This document shows, piece after piece, positions 1 through 6,719 of a stretch of DNA of 12,334 nucleotides; within the stretch, counting starts at the first letter, position 1, and every line of letters begins with the position of its first letter. The translations under genes were made by a program, and so were the position numbers. This DNA is from an uncultured Collinsella sp. (GTDB taxonomy: Bacteria > Actinomycetota > Coriobacteriia > Coriobacteriales > Coriobacteriaceae). The notes under the pieces were generated by a model that ran no database searches, was not told the DNA's origin, and saw only the letters and a program-made list of their open reading frames with translations. Where the stretch lies: the NCBI GenBank assembly GCA_902478945.1, contig CABSMX010000063.1:1-12334 (forward strand). The letters are read 5' to 3'.

Positions 1-47
1 GAGATGCAGCGTAGTCTCGTGGGCTCGGAGATGTGTATAAGAGACAG
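1..47 (+). other. Illumina Nextera P7-side adapter and index (artefact)
   Basis: This is not genomic DNA. Bases 14-47 match the 34-base Nextera read-2 adapter: GTCTCGTGGGCTCGG followed by the transposon mosaic end AGATGTGTATAAGAGACAG. Bases 6-13 (GCAGCGTA) sit where the 8-base i7 index belongs, and bases 1-5 (GAGAT) are the end of the P7 primer. From memory this index corresponds to N721 of the Nextera XT v2 set. Translated in the lysA frame it gives the database-contaminant peptide SLVGSEMCIRDR. True sequence begins at about base 48. Confidence 0.98.
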
Positions 48-717
48 GGCCAACGACATCCACGCCATCGGCGAGGGGGTGCACGCGGCCTACGACGAAA
101 TCCTGGTTCCCGCCGGTATGGGCGATGTGGCCATCTGCACCGAGATGGGCCGCTTTATGATGGGCCCCTATGGATGTCTGGTCACCAAAGCCATCCATGA
201 GAAGCAGATTTACAAGAACTATATCGGCGTGGACGCAAGCGCCGTCGATCTGATCCGCCCTGCCATGTATGGCGCCTACCACCACATTACGGTGATGGGC
301 CAGCCGGGTGGCGCCGACAAGACCGCGGCGCCTGTCACAAACACGTACGACATTACGGGCAATCTGTGCGAGAACAACGACAAGTTCGCCATCGACCGCG
401 AGCTACCGCAGATCGACATGGGTGATGTGCTCGTGATCCACGATACCGGCGCGCATGGCTACTCCATGGGCTACAACTACAACGGCCGCCTGCGCTCCGC
501 CGAGGTGCTGCTGCGCCCCGACGGCTCGGCCGACCTTATCCGCCGCGCCGAGCGCCCGGGCGATTATTTTGCCACGCTCGACGTGCTGCCGTGCGGCCGT
601 GAGCTGCTGGCCAAATCGCGTGCCGAAAGCGCTCGTCGTCGCGCTCAGGACGAGCGCCTGGCCGTCGCCGCCCAATGGAACAAACGCATCCAGATCGCGG
701 AAGCGAAGGAGAAGAAC
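48..717 (+). CDS. lysA: Diaminopimelate decarboxylase, 3' part (5' end cut by adapter)
   Basis: LysA is a PLP enzyme that decarboxylates meso-diaminopimelate to L-lysine, the last step of lysine synthesis. Only the C-terminal half is present; the N-terminal barrel with the PLP lysine lies off the contig. Visible family features are CTEMGRFMMGPYG (EPGR-like region), YGAYHHI, the active-site segment CENNDKFA, and DTGAHGYSMGYNYNGRLRSAE near the C-terminus. Homology normally ends near DYFATLDV (about base 588). Here the frame continues through some 45 charged, probably helical residues rich in Ala, Arg, Glu and Lys and runs without a stop into dapA at base 718, so the two may form one polypeptide. 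The listed end is the base before the dapA ATG, not a stop codon. It is the first visible gene of a lysA-dapA-dapB-dapH operon. Identity is certain; the C-terminal boundary is not. Confidence 0.9.
706..711 (+). promoter_or_regulatory. Ribosome binding site of dapA inside the lysA-dapA open frame
   Basis: AAGGAG lies 6 bases before the ATG at 718. It is a strong Shine-Dalgarno match at good spacing, but it lies in codons of an open frame that runs from lysA into dapA. It supports translation of DapA as a separate protein even if a LysA-DapA fusion is also made. Confidence 0.65.
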
Positions 718-1608
718 ATGGATATCCGCAACCTCGAGGGCTCGATCGTCGCCCTTGTCACGCCGTTTAAAAAGGACGGCAGCGTCGACTTTGACGCACT
801 CGAGCGCCTTATCGATTTCCACTTACAAAATGGCACCGACGCCATCCTCACCCTGGGCACCACCGGCGAGAGCGCCACGATGACCGACGACGAGGACAAC
901 TCCGTTGTCGCCGCCGTGGTCAAGCATGTTGCAGGACGCGTCCCCGTCATCGCCGGCTCGGGCTCCAACTCCACGCAAACCATGCTCACCAAGTCGCTCA
1001 CCTACCAAGGCTTGGGAGCCGACGGCCTGCTGCTCATTACCCCCTACTACAACAAGTCCAATGAAGAGGGCATCTATCAGCACTTTAAGACCGTCGCCGA
1101 TGCCGTGGACATCCCCTGCATCCTGTACAACATCCCTGGTCGTTGCGGCTGCGGTATCAGCGAGCGCAACGTAGAGCGCCTGGCCGCGCACCCCAACATC
1201 ATGGGTATTAAGGAGGCCTCGGGCAACGTCGCCTACGCGGCCAAGATCGCCCACCTGCTGTCAGACGACTTCCGCATGTACTCGGGCGAGGACGCGCTTA
1301 CCGTGCCGCTCATGAGCCTGGGCGCCTCGGGCACCATCAGCGTGTGGGCAGACGTGCAGCCGCAGCTCGTGCATGACATGTGCCGCGCCTATTTGGACGG
1401 TGACGTGGCGCGTGCCCGCGATATCCAAATTGCCGGCCAGCCGCTCATCAATGCCCTCTTTAGTGAGGTCAACCCCATCCCCGTCAAAGAGGCGCTCGCC
1501 CAGATGGGTATGATCGAGGCAAACTACCGCATGCCGCTGTGCCCCATGGCAGACGACACGCGCTCTGCACTTACCGATGCTCTGAAGGGGGCTGGTCTGC
1601 TTGATTAA
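718..1608 (+). CDS. dapA: 4-hydroxy-tetrahydrodipicolinate synthase DapA
   Basis: DapA condenses pyruvate with aspartate semialdehyde, the first committed step of the DAP/lysine branch, in the cytoplasm. The 296-residue protein has normal family length (about 290-300) from this ATG. Visible active-site residues are GTTGES (Thr48, Thr49), TPYYN (Tyr111), YNIPGR (Tyr137, Arg142) and the Schiff-base lysine in GIKEASGN (Lys165). All sit at a constant offset of +4 from the E. coli residues Thr44, Thr45, Tyr107, Tyr133, Arg138 and Lys161. The residue after YNIPGR is Cys rather than the usual Thr. The start is chosen by AAGGAG six bases upstream and by the standard N-terminus (LEGSIVALVTPF). Upstream the frame is open into lysA with no stop. 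Its last 8 bases overlap dapB, which suggests translational coupling. Confidence 0.96.
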   Translation: MDIRNLEGSIVALVTPFKKDGSVDFDALERLIDFHLQNGTDAILTLGTTGESATMTDDEDNSVVAAVVKHVAGRVPVIAGSGSNSTQTMLTKSLTYQGLGADGLLLITPYYNKSNEEGIYQHFKTVADAVDIPCILYNIPGRCGCGISERNVERLAAHPNIMGIKEASGNVAYAAKIAHLLSDDFRMYSGEDALTVPLMSLGASGTISVWADVQPQLVHDMCRAYLDGDVARARDIQIAGQPLINALFSEVNPIPVKEALAQMGMIEANYRMPLCPMADDTRSALTDALKGAGLLD

Positions 1609-2341
1609 GACCGTCATTATGGGAACGGGCCGCATGGGCTCGCTCATCCGCACCACCGCCGAGGGCATTGTCAACACCGCTGGAGAGCCCGTTTTTGACA
1701 TCGTCGCCCAGATCGGCTTCGACTTGTCCGAGCTCGAGAGCGCACCGGCCGCCGATGTAATCATCGACTTCTCGAACGTCGTGACCTTCGATGCCGTTGT
1801 CGCCTATGTCGAGCGCACGGGTGCCGCACTCGTTTCCGGCACCACGGGCTATACGCACGCGCAGGTGGATCGCCTGCGCGAGCTGGGTCAGAACGCCCGT
1901 GTTATGCACTCGGGCAACTACTCTATCGGTATCGCCGCCCTGCGCCATCTGGTTGCCCAGGCCACGCGCGAGCTGCCCGGCTTTGACTGCGAAATCGTCG
2001 AGACGCACCATAATCAAAAGGTCGACGCCCCCAGCGGCACTGCCAAGTTGTTGCTCGACGCCGTCGTCGAAGCCGAGCCCGAGGCAGGCTACCACCCCGT
2101 CTATGGCCGCGAGGGCATGTGCGGCGCGCGCGACCCCAAGGAGATCGGCATGCACTCGCTGCGCGGCGGCACCGTCGCCGGCGTGCACGAGGTAAGCTTT
2201 TTCGGCCAGGACGAGGAGGTCACGCTCGCGCACCGCGCCACGAGCCGTCAGATCTTCGTCAACGGCGCCCTGGCAGCCGCGCAGAAGCTCGTCACCCGCG
2301 AGCCTGGCTTCTATACGTTCGACCAGGTCATGTTTGCCTAA
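1601..2341 (+). CDS. dapB: 4-hydroxy-tetrahydrodipicolinate reductase DapB
   Basis: DapB reduces the DapA product to tetrahydrodipicolinate with NAD(P)H. The protein has 246 residues, within the family range of about 240-270. An N-terminal Rossmann motif GTGRMGS (residues 8-14) is followed by SGTTGYT (79-85) and the family signature ETHHNQKVDAPSGTA (134-148), with catalytic His136 and Lys140 by alignment to E. coli His159 and Lys163. The start is TTG at 1601: it preserves the first beta strand (IKTVIMGTG), it is preceded by GAAGGGG at 1584-1590, and the next ATG at 1619 would cut away that strand. The gene overlaps the end of dapA by 8 bases. The gap to dapH is 39 bases, so one transcript is likely. 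Confidence 0.95.
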   Translation: MIKTVIMGTGRMGSLIRTTAEGIVNTAGEPVFDIVAQIGFDLSELESAPAADVIIDFSNVVTFDAVVAYVERTGAALVSGTTGYTHAQVDRLRELGQNARVMHSGNYSIGIAALRHLVAQATRELPGFDCEIVETHHNQKVDAPSGTAKLLLDAVVEAEPEAGYHPVYGREGMCGARDPKEIGMHSLRGGTVAGVHEVSFFGQDEEVTLAHRATSRQIFVNGALAAAQKLVTREPGFYTFDQVMFA

Positions 2342-2380
2342 CCAGGTATCAACCGGATCCACTCAAAGGAGAGACAGCAA

Positions 2381-3100
2381 ATGAGTAATGCAGCCGAGAT
2401 GGATGCACAGGAGATTATCAACTACATCGCAACCGCGCCCAAGAAAACGCCCGTCAAACTGTACGTGCGCGAAAAGCCGGGCATGAAGGTTGCCTGGGGC
2501 GATGCGCATGTCTACGGCGGCCGTCGTGGCAAGACCGTCTTTGGCGACTGGGAAGAGCTCAAGGCCATCCTCGATGCCAATGCCGACTCCATCGACTACT
2601 ACGACGTCGAGAATGACTGCCGCAACTCCGCCGTCCCCATGCTCGACCTTAAGGGCATCAACGCCCGCATCGAGCCGGGCGCGATCATCCGCGACCGCGT
2701 CGAGATCGGCGACCGCGCCGTCATCATGATGGGTGCCATCATCAACATCGGCTCCGTCATTGGCGAAGGCTCCATGATCGACATGGGCGCCGTGCTGGGC
2801 GGCCGTGCCACCGTGGGTAAGAACTGCCACATCGGCGCCGGCACCGTGCTGGCAGGCGTCGTGGAGCCCGCAAGCGCCACGCCCGTCATCATCGAGGACG
2901 ACGTTATGATCGGCGCTAATGCTGTGGTCCTGGAGGGCGTGCGCGTGGGCAAGGGTGCTGTCGTTGCCGCCGGCGCCGTATGCGTCGAGGACGTCCCCGC
3001 CGGCGCCGTCGTGGCCGGTGTCCCCGCCCGCGTCATCAAGATGCGCGACGAGAAGACCGACAGCAAGACCGGTCTCGAAGAGGGCTTACGCCAGCTTTAA
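2381..3100 (+). CDS. dapH: 2,3,4,5-tetrahydropyridine-2,6-dicarboxylate N-acetyltransferase (DapH)
   Basis: DapH transfers acetyl from acetyl-CoA to tetrahydrodipicolinate and so defines the acetylase branch of DAP synthesis known from Bacillus (EC 2.3.1.89). The 239-residue protein matches the family's length of about 236. Residues 1-85 are the DapH N-terminal domain, ending in the conserved NDCRNSAVPMLDLK (78-91). Residues from about 92 to 215 are hexapeptide repeats forming a left-handed beta helix (IEPGAIIRDRVEIGDRAVI, GRATVGKNCHIGAG, IGANAVVLEGVRVGKGAVV). The C-terminus ends LRQL, as in Bacillus. AAAGGAG at 2365-2371, 9 bases before the ATG, fixes the start. This is the last gene of the operon, with a hairpin two bases past its stop. 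Some databases call this gene dapD, but the succinyl-type DapD is a different family. Confidence 0.95.
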   Translation: MSNAAEMDAQEIINYIATAPKKTPVKLYVREKPGMKVAWGDAHVYGGRRGKTVFGDWEELKAILDANADSIDYYDVENDCRNSAVPMLDLKGINARIEPGAIIRDRVEIGDRAVIMMGAIINIGSVIGEGSMIDMGAVLGGRATVGKNCHIGAGTVLAGVVEPASATPVIIEDDVMIGANAVVLEGVRVGKGAVVAAGAVCVEDVPAGAVVAGVPARVIKMRDEKTDSKTGLEEGLRQL

Positions 3101-3102
3101 TA

Positions 3103-3130
3103 GTTACGGCGTTTTACCAAACGCCGTAAC
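3103..3130 (+). terminator. Hairpin terminator after dapH
   Basis: A perfect 12-bp inverted repeat, GTTACGGCGTTT / AAACGCCGTAAC, with a TACC loop starts two bases after the dapH stop. There is no U-run on either side, so it may be a processing or stabilising hairpin rather than a strict intrinsic terminator. Its position between convergent genes favours a 3'-end role. Confidence 0.6.
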
Positions 3131-3179
3131 GACCCGACGCTGCAAACGCCCCTAGGCGGCAATCTGACGTTCAATCGTC

Positions 3180-3204
3180 GGGCATGACCAGAAGGTCAAT
3201 GCCC
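3180..3204 (-). terminator. Possible 3' hairpin of the NA37 nucleoid protein gene
   Basis: GGGCAT+GACC pairs with GGTC+ATGCCC around an AGAA loop (10 bp with one bulged A), about 70 bases past the stop of the minus-strand gene ending at 3276. No U-run follows on that strand. It could serve as a 3' end for the convergent pair. The rest of 3131-3275 shows no convincing gene. Confidence 0.35.
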
Positions 3205-3275
3205 TCCTCTTTCACGTCACCTTGCTCGCTCTGGGTCGTTTTCGCTGACGTATGCTCGACCTGTAACGCAACAAC

Positions 3276-4280
3276 TTATCGATTCTCGATGCTGCCGATA
3301 TTCTTGAGCTCGATGGAGATGAGGCCGTTGGGCTCGTTGACGAACTCGATATACTCGGAGTTCGAACCCATCTCGGCCGGGAAGCTGATCTCGATGCCCG
3401 TGTCGGTACGAATCTTGTGATTGCGCACGGCCGCACGTTCGACCTGCTTGCGCTCCACGGGCACGCGCTCGGGCACCTTCTCCTCGGTCAGTGCCGCGCG
3501 CACGCTTTCCTTGATAACCGGTTCGTCCTCAAAGACCTCATCGACGATATCCCAAGGCGGCAGCTCCTCGTCATCCTCAACCTTCTCGGCAACGGCAGCC
3601 TTAACCTTGGCGAGTGCCACGGCCGTATTGGCACCATGCTCCTCGGCGACTTCCTCGACCACACGCGTCACGGTGTCGATGACCTCCTTGCCCGATACAC
3701 CCGTGTCGCACTGCAGCAGGCCATCGGGGATAAGCATACGGTCCTCGCCGGCAATCTTGCGCTTCTTGTCCACGTAGCCGATCTCCATGGTACTCGCGCG
3801 CACGATGGCATAGCTCGGCACCTTTTGCGAGGGGTTCGGCAGAATGGCGTAGTGGCGCGCGATGTCGTTGCGTACCTCCCCCTCCTCGCGGCCCACTTCG
3901 TGCATAAAAGCCTGCTTGAAGCCCAGCAGCATCACGGCAAACCAGCGGGCATCCTCATCGTCGTCAAAATCGGCCACGAGCACGTCGGTGGACTCGGCTT
4001 TCTCGGCTTTGGTGAGCTCGGAAGAGATGAACTCCGCAATCTGCTGCGACAGGTCCACGAACTCGCGCTCGCCAAAGAAATAGCCCTTGAGTTCGCCGCC
4101 AAACGCAGAGTTCTCGGCAAACGTGGCACGTTTATTGTCGGCCGAGGTTCGTGCGCGGCGCAGATGCGTGGTCACGAAGTTGCGCACGGTACGGCTTTCG
4201 ATATCGAGCTCGCGCTGGCTCATAACGTTAACGGCAGAGTCAAAGTCCAGGATATGCAGAATCGCGTGATTGATTTTCAT
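3276..4280 (-). CDS. Nucleoid-associated protein, NA37/YejK family
   Basis: This is a cytoplasmic protein of the NA37 family (Pfam PF04245; E. coli YejK/NdpA), which associates with the nucleoid; its biochemical role is poorly defined. The 334 residues are close to the family length of about 335. Recognisable stretches, in the Firmicutes-style version of the family, are KINHAILHILDF at the N-terminus, HYAILPNPSQKVPSYA, VDKKRKIAGED, VEEVAEEHGAN, and the C-terminal NHKIRTDTGIEISFPAE ... EYIEFVNEPNGLISIELKNIG. Two ATGs, at 4289 and 4280, are possible. The second is preferred because homologues begin M-(K/E)-I-x-H-A-I-L-H-I-L-D-F and GGAA stands 8-9 bases before it; the first would add only MPY. 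It is convergent with dapH and lies 111 bases downstream of the DUF2974 gene, with its own candidate -10 box. Confidence 0.9.
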   Translation of the reverse strand: MKINHAILHILDFDSAVNVMSQRELDIESRTVRNFVTTHLRRARTSADNKRATFAENSAFGGELKGYFFGEREFVDLSQQIAEFISSELTKAEKAESTDVLVADFDDDEDARWFAVMLLGFKQAFMHEVGREEGEVRNDIARHYAILPNPSQKVPSYAIVRASTMEIGYVDKKRKIAGEDRMLIPDGLLQCDTGVSGKEVIDTVTRVVEEVAEEHGANTAVALAKVKAAVAEKVEDDEELPPWDIVDEVFEDEPVIKESVRAALTEEKVPERVPVERKQVERAAVRNHKIRTDTGIEISFPAEMGSNSEYIEFVNEPNGLISIELKNIGSIENR

Positions 4281-4318
4281 ATACGGCATTCCGTTCTAGA
4301 TCGATTTCGGCACGAACC

Positions 4319-4324
4319 AGTATA
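4319..4324 (-). promoter_or_regulatory. Candidate -10 box for the NA37 gene
   Basis: On the minus strand TATACT (5 of 6 to the TATAAT consensus) lies about 39 bases upstream of the start at 4280. No good -35 hexamer is seen at 16-18 bases. TTGGGG occurs only 13 bases upstream. This is a weak call, supported mainly by its position in the 111-base gap. Confidence 0.35.
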
Positions 4325-4391
4325 GCGGTCGAGCCCGCCCCAAGCGCATCGAAGATTGCTGCATTGGGGCCAGGTTTCTCTGCACCAATGG

Positions 4392-5552
4392 TTAACGCAG
4401 GAGCTCGGACTGCCAGGCCTCGAGCTGTTCTGCCAAACTCTTGCCGGCAGCGGGCATGTCGATCTGAGGTCGTTTGGGCAGCAGTGCGCATTTAAGGATT
4501 GCCACGATGGTCTGCGACACAAAACGGCGCGTATCCTTGTCAAAGCCTTGCGCAGCCTGGAGCATCACGGGCAGGCTCTCGCGCAGATTCCCAGCGATAT
4601 CCGCAAACCGCTCAGCACCCGTAGCCTCAAACACGGAGAACAACGCATCTACAAAACGCTCGCGTTCGCTAGGCGACACTGCAAGCAGCATCTCGCGAAT
4701 GGACCCATCAACGTATCGAGCACCGGCAGACAGGCGCTCACGGTACACGAAGTCGTGACCATCAACCACCCAGCTAAAGGGATTGTGTTGCAGCAGGCTA
4801 AACTCGGTGCTTTCGACGATAGCGTAGTCCTCTTGCGTCTCGAACATCATGCCGAAGATCGAAGACTGGGGCAGGGTTTTATCGATACGACCAGAAAGGC
4901 TCGCAAAGGCGTCTCCGTTCAGAAACTCCTCGACGAAGCCCGGACCATCATGGGAATACGCCCGTTCAATTCGCTCACGGGCGGCATCGGAACACATCGC
5001 CGCACCGTACACCGCAAGGTTTCCACCCTTGGAATGACCTCCGCACAAAAGCGGCTCGTCAATCGCATCCGCCGCCTCGTCCACATAACGCGCCGCGGAT
5101 TCCTGGGCCGGCACAGGATACCGGAACGCCATGTTAAAGTCCTCTTTCCAGCCCACAATCGTGCTGTCGGTCCCCCGGAAGGAAAGATAGCTAAACCCCG
5201 CCGGAAACCGGAAAGTCATGGCTGCAAACTGCTCCGTCGCCACCACATCGCTCACGGCACGATAGCCGCAAACGTTCACGCCACGGTAGCGAGGACTTGC
5301 TGCCACGGCCTCCAACAAGGCCCTGCTGCCCTCCGGGTCCCACAAGTCGCCAATCATGTCCCGGTAGCACTCGGCACGCAGCAGCTCGCGTACGTCTAGG
5401 CCCTGCCAGTTCGTCAGCTCCGCCATATCACCCGGCAAACGCAAATAGGACAACCACGCAAAGACCAGACTGTCCACCGCGCAGAACGGCCGCGCATCAA
5501 ACGAGTCAAAGGCCGTCTGGGCATAGGTCAAAAAGTTAGGCGAATCAGACAT
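4392..5552 (-). CDS. DUF2974 (Mbeg1-like) family alpha/beta-hydrolase
   Basis: The 386-residue protein matches the DUF2974/Mbeg1-like lipase-type fold. The N-terminus (NFLTYAQTAFDSFDARPF, then VDSLVFAWLSYL) is typical. It is followed by the lipase-like strand YLSFRGTDSTIVGWKEDFNM (122-141), the nucleophile elbow GGHSKGGNLAVYGA (171-184, Ser174 the likely nucleophile), SHDGPGF (200-206) and QHNPFSW (255-261). These suggest a Ser/Asp/His hydrolase, but the substrate is unknown. No signal peptide or clear membrane segment is present, so it is probably cytoplasmic. The start is the only plausible ATG; GGGAGGG at 5555-5561 is unusually close (about 3 bases from the GGAGG core). A palindromic element lies just upstream, and the ldh terminator separates it from ldh. 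Family is confident, function is not. Confidence 0.85.
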   Translation of the reverse strand: MSDSPNFLTYAQTAFDSFDARPFCAVDSLVFAWLSYLRLPGDMAELTNWQGLDVRELLRAECYRDMIGDLWDPEGSRALLEAVAASPRYRGVNVCGYRAVSDVVATEQFAAMTFRFPAGFSYLSFRGTDSTIVGWKEDFNMAFRYPVPAQESAARYVDEAADAIDEPLLCGGHSKGGNLAVYGAAMCSDAARERIERAYSHDGPGFVEEFLNGDAFASLSGRIDKTLPQSSIFGMMFETQEDYAIVESTEFSLLQHNPFSWVVDGHDFVYRERLSAGARYVDGSIREMLLAVSPSERERFVDALFSVFEATGAERFADIAGNLRESLPVMLQAAQGFDKDTRRFVSQTIVAILKCALLPKRPQIDMPAAGKSLAEQLEAWQSELLR

Positions 5553-5570
5553 GACCCTCCCATCAACAAT

Positions 5571-5644
5571 GGTGCAAGGGGGACAGGCTGGTTTTGCACC
5601 GATTGCACCTCATTTGATGCAAACAAACCTGTCCCCAATGCACC
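5571..5644. repeat. REP-like imperfect palindrome
   Basis: Outer arms at 5571-5587 and 5628-5644 are inverted copies matching at 15 of 17 bases (GGTGCA..GGGGACAGG / CCTGTCCCC..TGCACC). Inner arms continue the fold (GGTTTTGCA against TGCAAACAAACC), and the centre has further TGCACC copies. It fills the gap between the ldh terminator and the ribosome site of the DUF2974 gene, 19 bases before its ATG. It resembles the intergenic palindromes (REP/BIME type, CTGTCCCC cores) mobilised by RAYT transposases, but no other copy or transposase is in this window. It could instead be a leader hairpin. Confidence 0.55.
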
Positions 5645-5680
5645 AAAAAGGCGCCCGGGTCACATGAATCCGGGCGCCTT
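5645..5680 (-). terminator. Intrinsic terminator after ldh
   Basis: On the minus strand an 11-bp perfect G+C-rich stem (AAGGCGCCCGG / CCGGGCGCCTT) with an 11-base loop is followed by a run of T, about 30 bases beyond the ldh stop. This is a classic intrinsic terminator. Confidence 0.88.
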
Positions 5681-5711
5681 CATTGTAGCTTTTCGCTCTA
5701 GCGAGCTTGAT

Positions 5712-6662
5712 TTAGCAGGAGAAGTCGACGCTGTCGATGATGTCCTTGAGGGCCTTTGCAGAGACGGTGAGCTCATGCTGCTCGTCATCGTTCAGCGGCA
5801 CGGGAACGCGGCAAACGACGCCGTCGCGGCCAACGACCGTCGGCATGGAGATGGCCAGATCGGACAGGCCGTACTCGCCCACCATGAGCGAGGAGACAGG
5901 CAGAACGGTCTGCTCATCGCGCATGACAGCAGTGCAGATGCGCTTGACGGCCATAGCGACACCGTAGTAGGTGGCGTGCTTCTTCTCGATGATGGTGTAG
6001 GCGGAGTTCTTGACGTCCTCGGCGATGCGCTTCTCGGCAGCCTCATGCTCCAGGTGGCCGTGAAGCTCACAGAAGGTGTTCAGCGGCACGCCGGCAACCT
6101 GAGCGCTGGACCAAGCGACGAACTCGGAGTCACCGTGCTCGCCCATGACGTAGGCCTGGACATCGCGCGGGTCAACCTCGACGTGAGCGCCGAGCATCTG
6201 CTGCAGACGGCCGGTGTCGAGCACGGTGCCGGAGCCGATGACATGGCCCTCGGGCAGACCGGACATCTTGATGGCGGCGTAGGTCAGAACGTCGACCGGG
6301 TTGGAGACGATGAGCAGAATGCCGTCGAAGCCAGACTTCTTAATCTCGGGAATAATGGACTTAAAGATGCTGACGTTCTTATTGACCAGGTCCAGGCGGG
6401 TCTCACCGGGCTTCTGGGCAGCGCCAGCGGTGACGACGATCATGGCGGCGTCGGCTACATCGGAATAATCGCCGGCGTAGATCTTCATCGGCTCGGCAAA
6501 CGTCATGCCGTGCGCGATATCCAGAGCCTCACCCTCGGCGCGGTTCTTGTCCACGTCGATAAGGACCATCTCGGAGAACAGACCGCTCTGCATCAACGCG
6601 AACGCCGAAGACGAACCGACGAAACCGCAGCCGACAATAGCGACCTTCTTCTCGTTAACCAT
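5712..6662 (-). CDS. ldh: L-lactate dehydrogenase
   Basis: L-LDH reduces pyruvate to L-lactate and regenerates NAD+ in fermentation (cytoplasmic). The 316-residue protein has the LDH/MDH layout. The Rossmann motif is GCGFVGS (11-17), with Asp36 for NAD binding. The mobile loop is AQKPGETR, with Gln83 at the position that selects pyruvate (Arg in malate dehydrogenases) and Arg89. Asn121 is in VSNPVD, Asp149 and Arg152 are in TVLDTGR, and catalytic His177 is in MGEHGDSE. The frame extends 26 codons further upstream, but ATG at 6662 is chosen: it gives the normal N-terminus, and GGGAG at 6669-6673 is 6 bases away. It is a single-gene unit between a leader hairpin and a strong terminator. Gln83 and the GEHGDSE motif make LDH far likelier than MDH. 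Confidence 0.95.
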   Translation of the reverse strand: MVNEKKVAIVGCGFVGSSSAFALMQSGLFSEMVLIDVDKNRAEGEALDIAHGMTFAEPMKIYAGDYSDVADAAMIVVTAGAAQKPGETRLDLVNKNVSIFKSIIPEIKKSGFDGILLIVSNPVDVLTYAAIKMSGLPEGHVIGSGTVLDTGRLQQMLGAHVEVDPRDVQAYVMGEHGDSEFVAWSSAQVAGVPLNTFCELHGHLEHEAAEKRIAEDVKNSAYTIIEKKHATYYGVAMAVKRICTAVMRDEQTVLPVSSLMVGEYGLSDLAISMPTVVGRDGVVCRVPVPLNDDEQHELTVSAKALKDIIDSVDFSC

Positions 6663-6688
6663 TAGAAACTCCCATCTCTCTCCACAAA

Positions 6689-6719
6689 CAAGCCGCCCGG
6701 GAACGACCCGAGCGGCTTG
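6689..6719 (-). terminator. Hairpin just upstream of the ldh ribosome site
   Basis: Arms at 6689-6701 and 6707-6719 pair over 13 positions, one a G-U wobble in the minus-strand RNA, with a 5-base loop. The following minus-strand bases (TTGTTTGTGG, including the last stem bases) are moderately U-rich. It may terminate transcription from the aminotransferase gene or act as an attenuator in the ldh leader. It ends 15 bases before the ldh Shine-Dalgarno. Confidence 0.55.

Noticed and set aside
1571..2362. 263-codon minus-strand frame antisense to dapB
   Set aside because: dapB is unambiguous on the plus strand; the antisense frame lacks homology and context.
3133..3182. Inverted pair CCCGACG / CGTCGGG around a 36-base loop
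   Set aside because: Only 7 bp with a long loop; the nearer hairpins at 3103-3130 and 3180-3204 explain the region better.
3140..3220. Tiny minus-strand frame after AGGAGG (TTG start, 15 codons, ending at TAG) in the dapH/NA37 gap
   Set aside because: Very short, overlaps the 3180-3204 hairpin, and lies downstream of both convergent genes; nothing supports it as a gene.
3417..4325. 302-codon plus-strand frame antisense to the NA37 gene
   Set aside because: The minus strand encodes a full-length NA37 protein with family motifs; no ribosome site or domain supports the plus frame.
4356..5399. 347-codon plus-strand frame antisense to the DUF2974 hydrolase
   Set aside because: The hydrolase on the other strand has clear GHSKG and QHNPFSW motifs; the plus frame looks random and basic.
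5664..6665. 333-codon plus-strand frame antisense to ldh
   Set aside because: Mirrors ldh codon bias; it runs over the ldh terminator and has no recognisable protein features.
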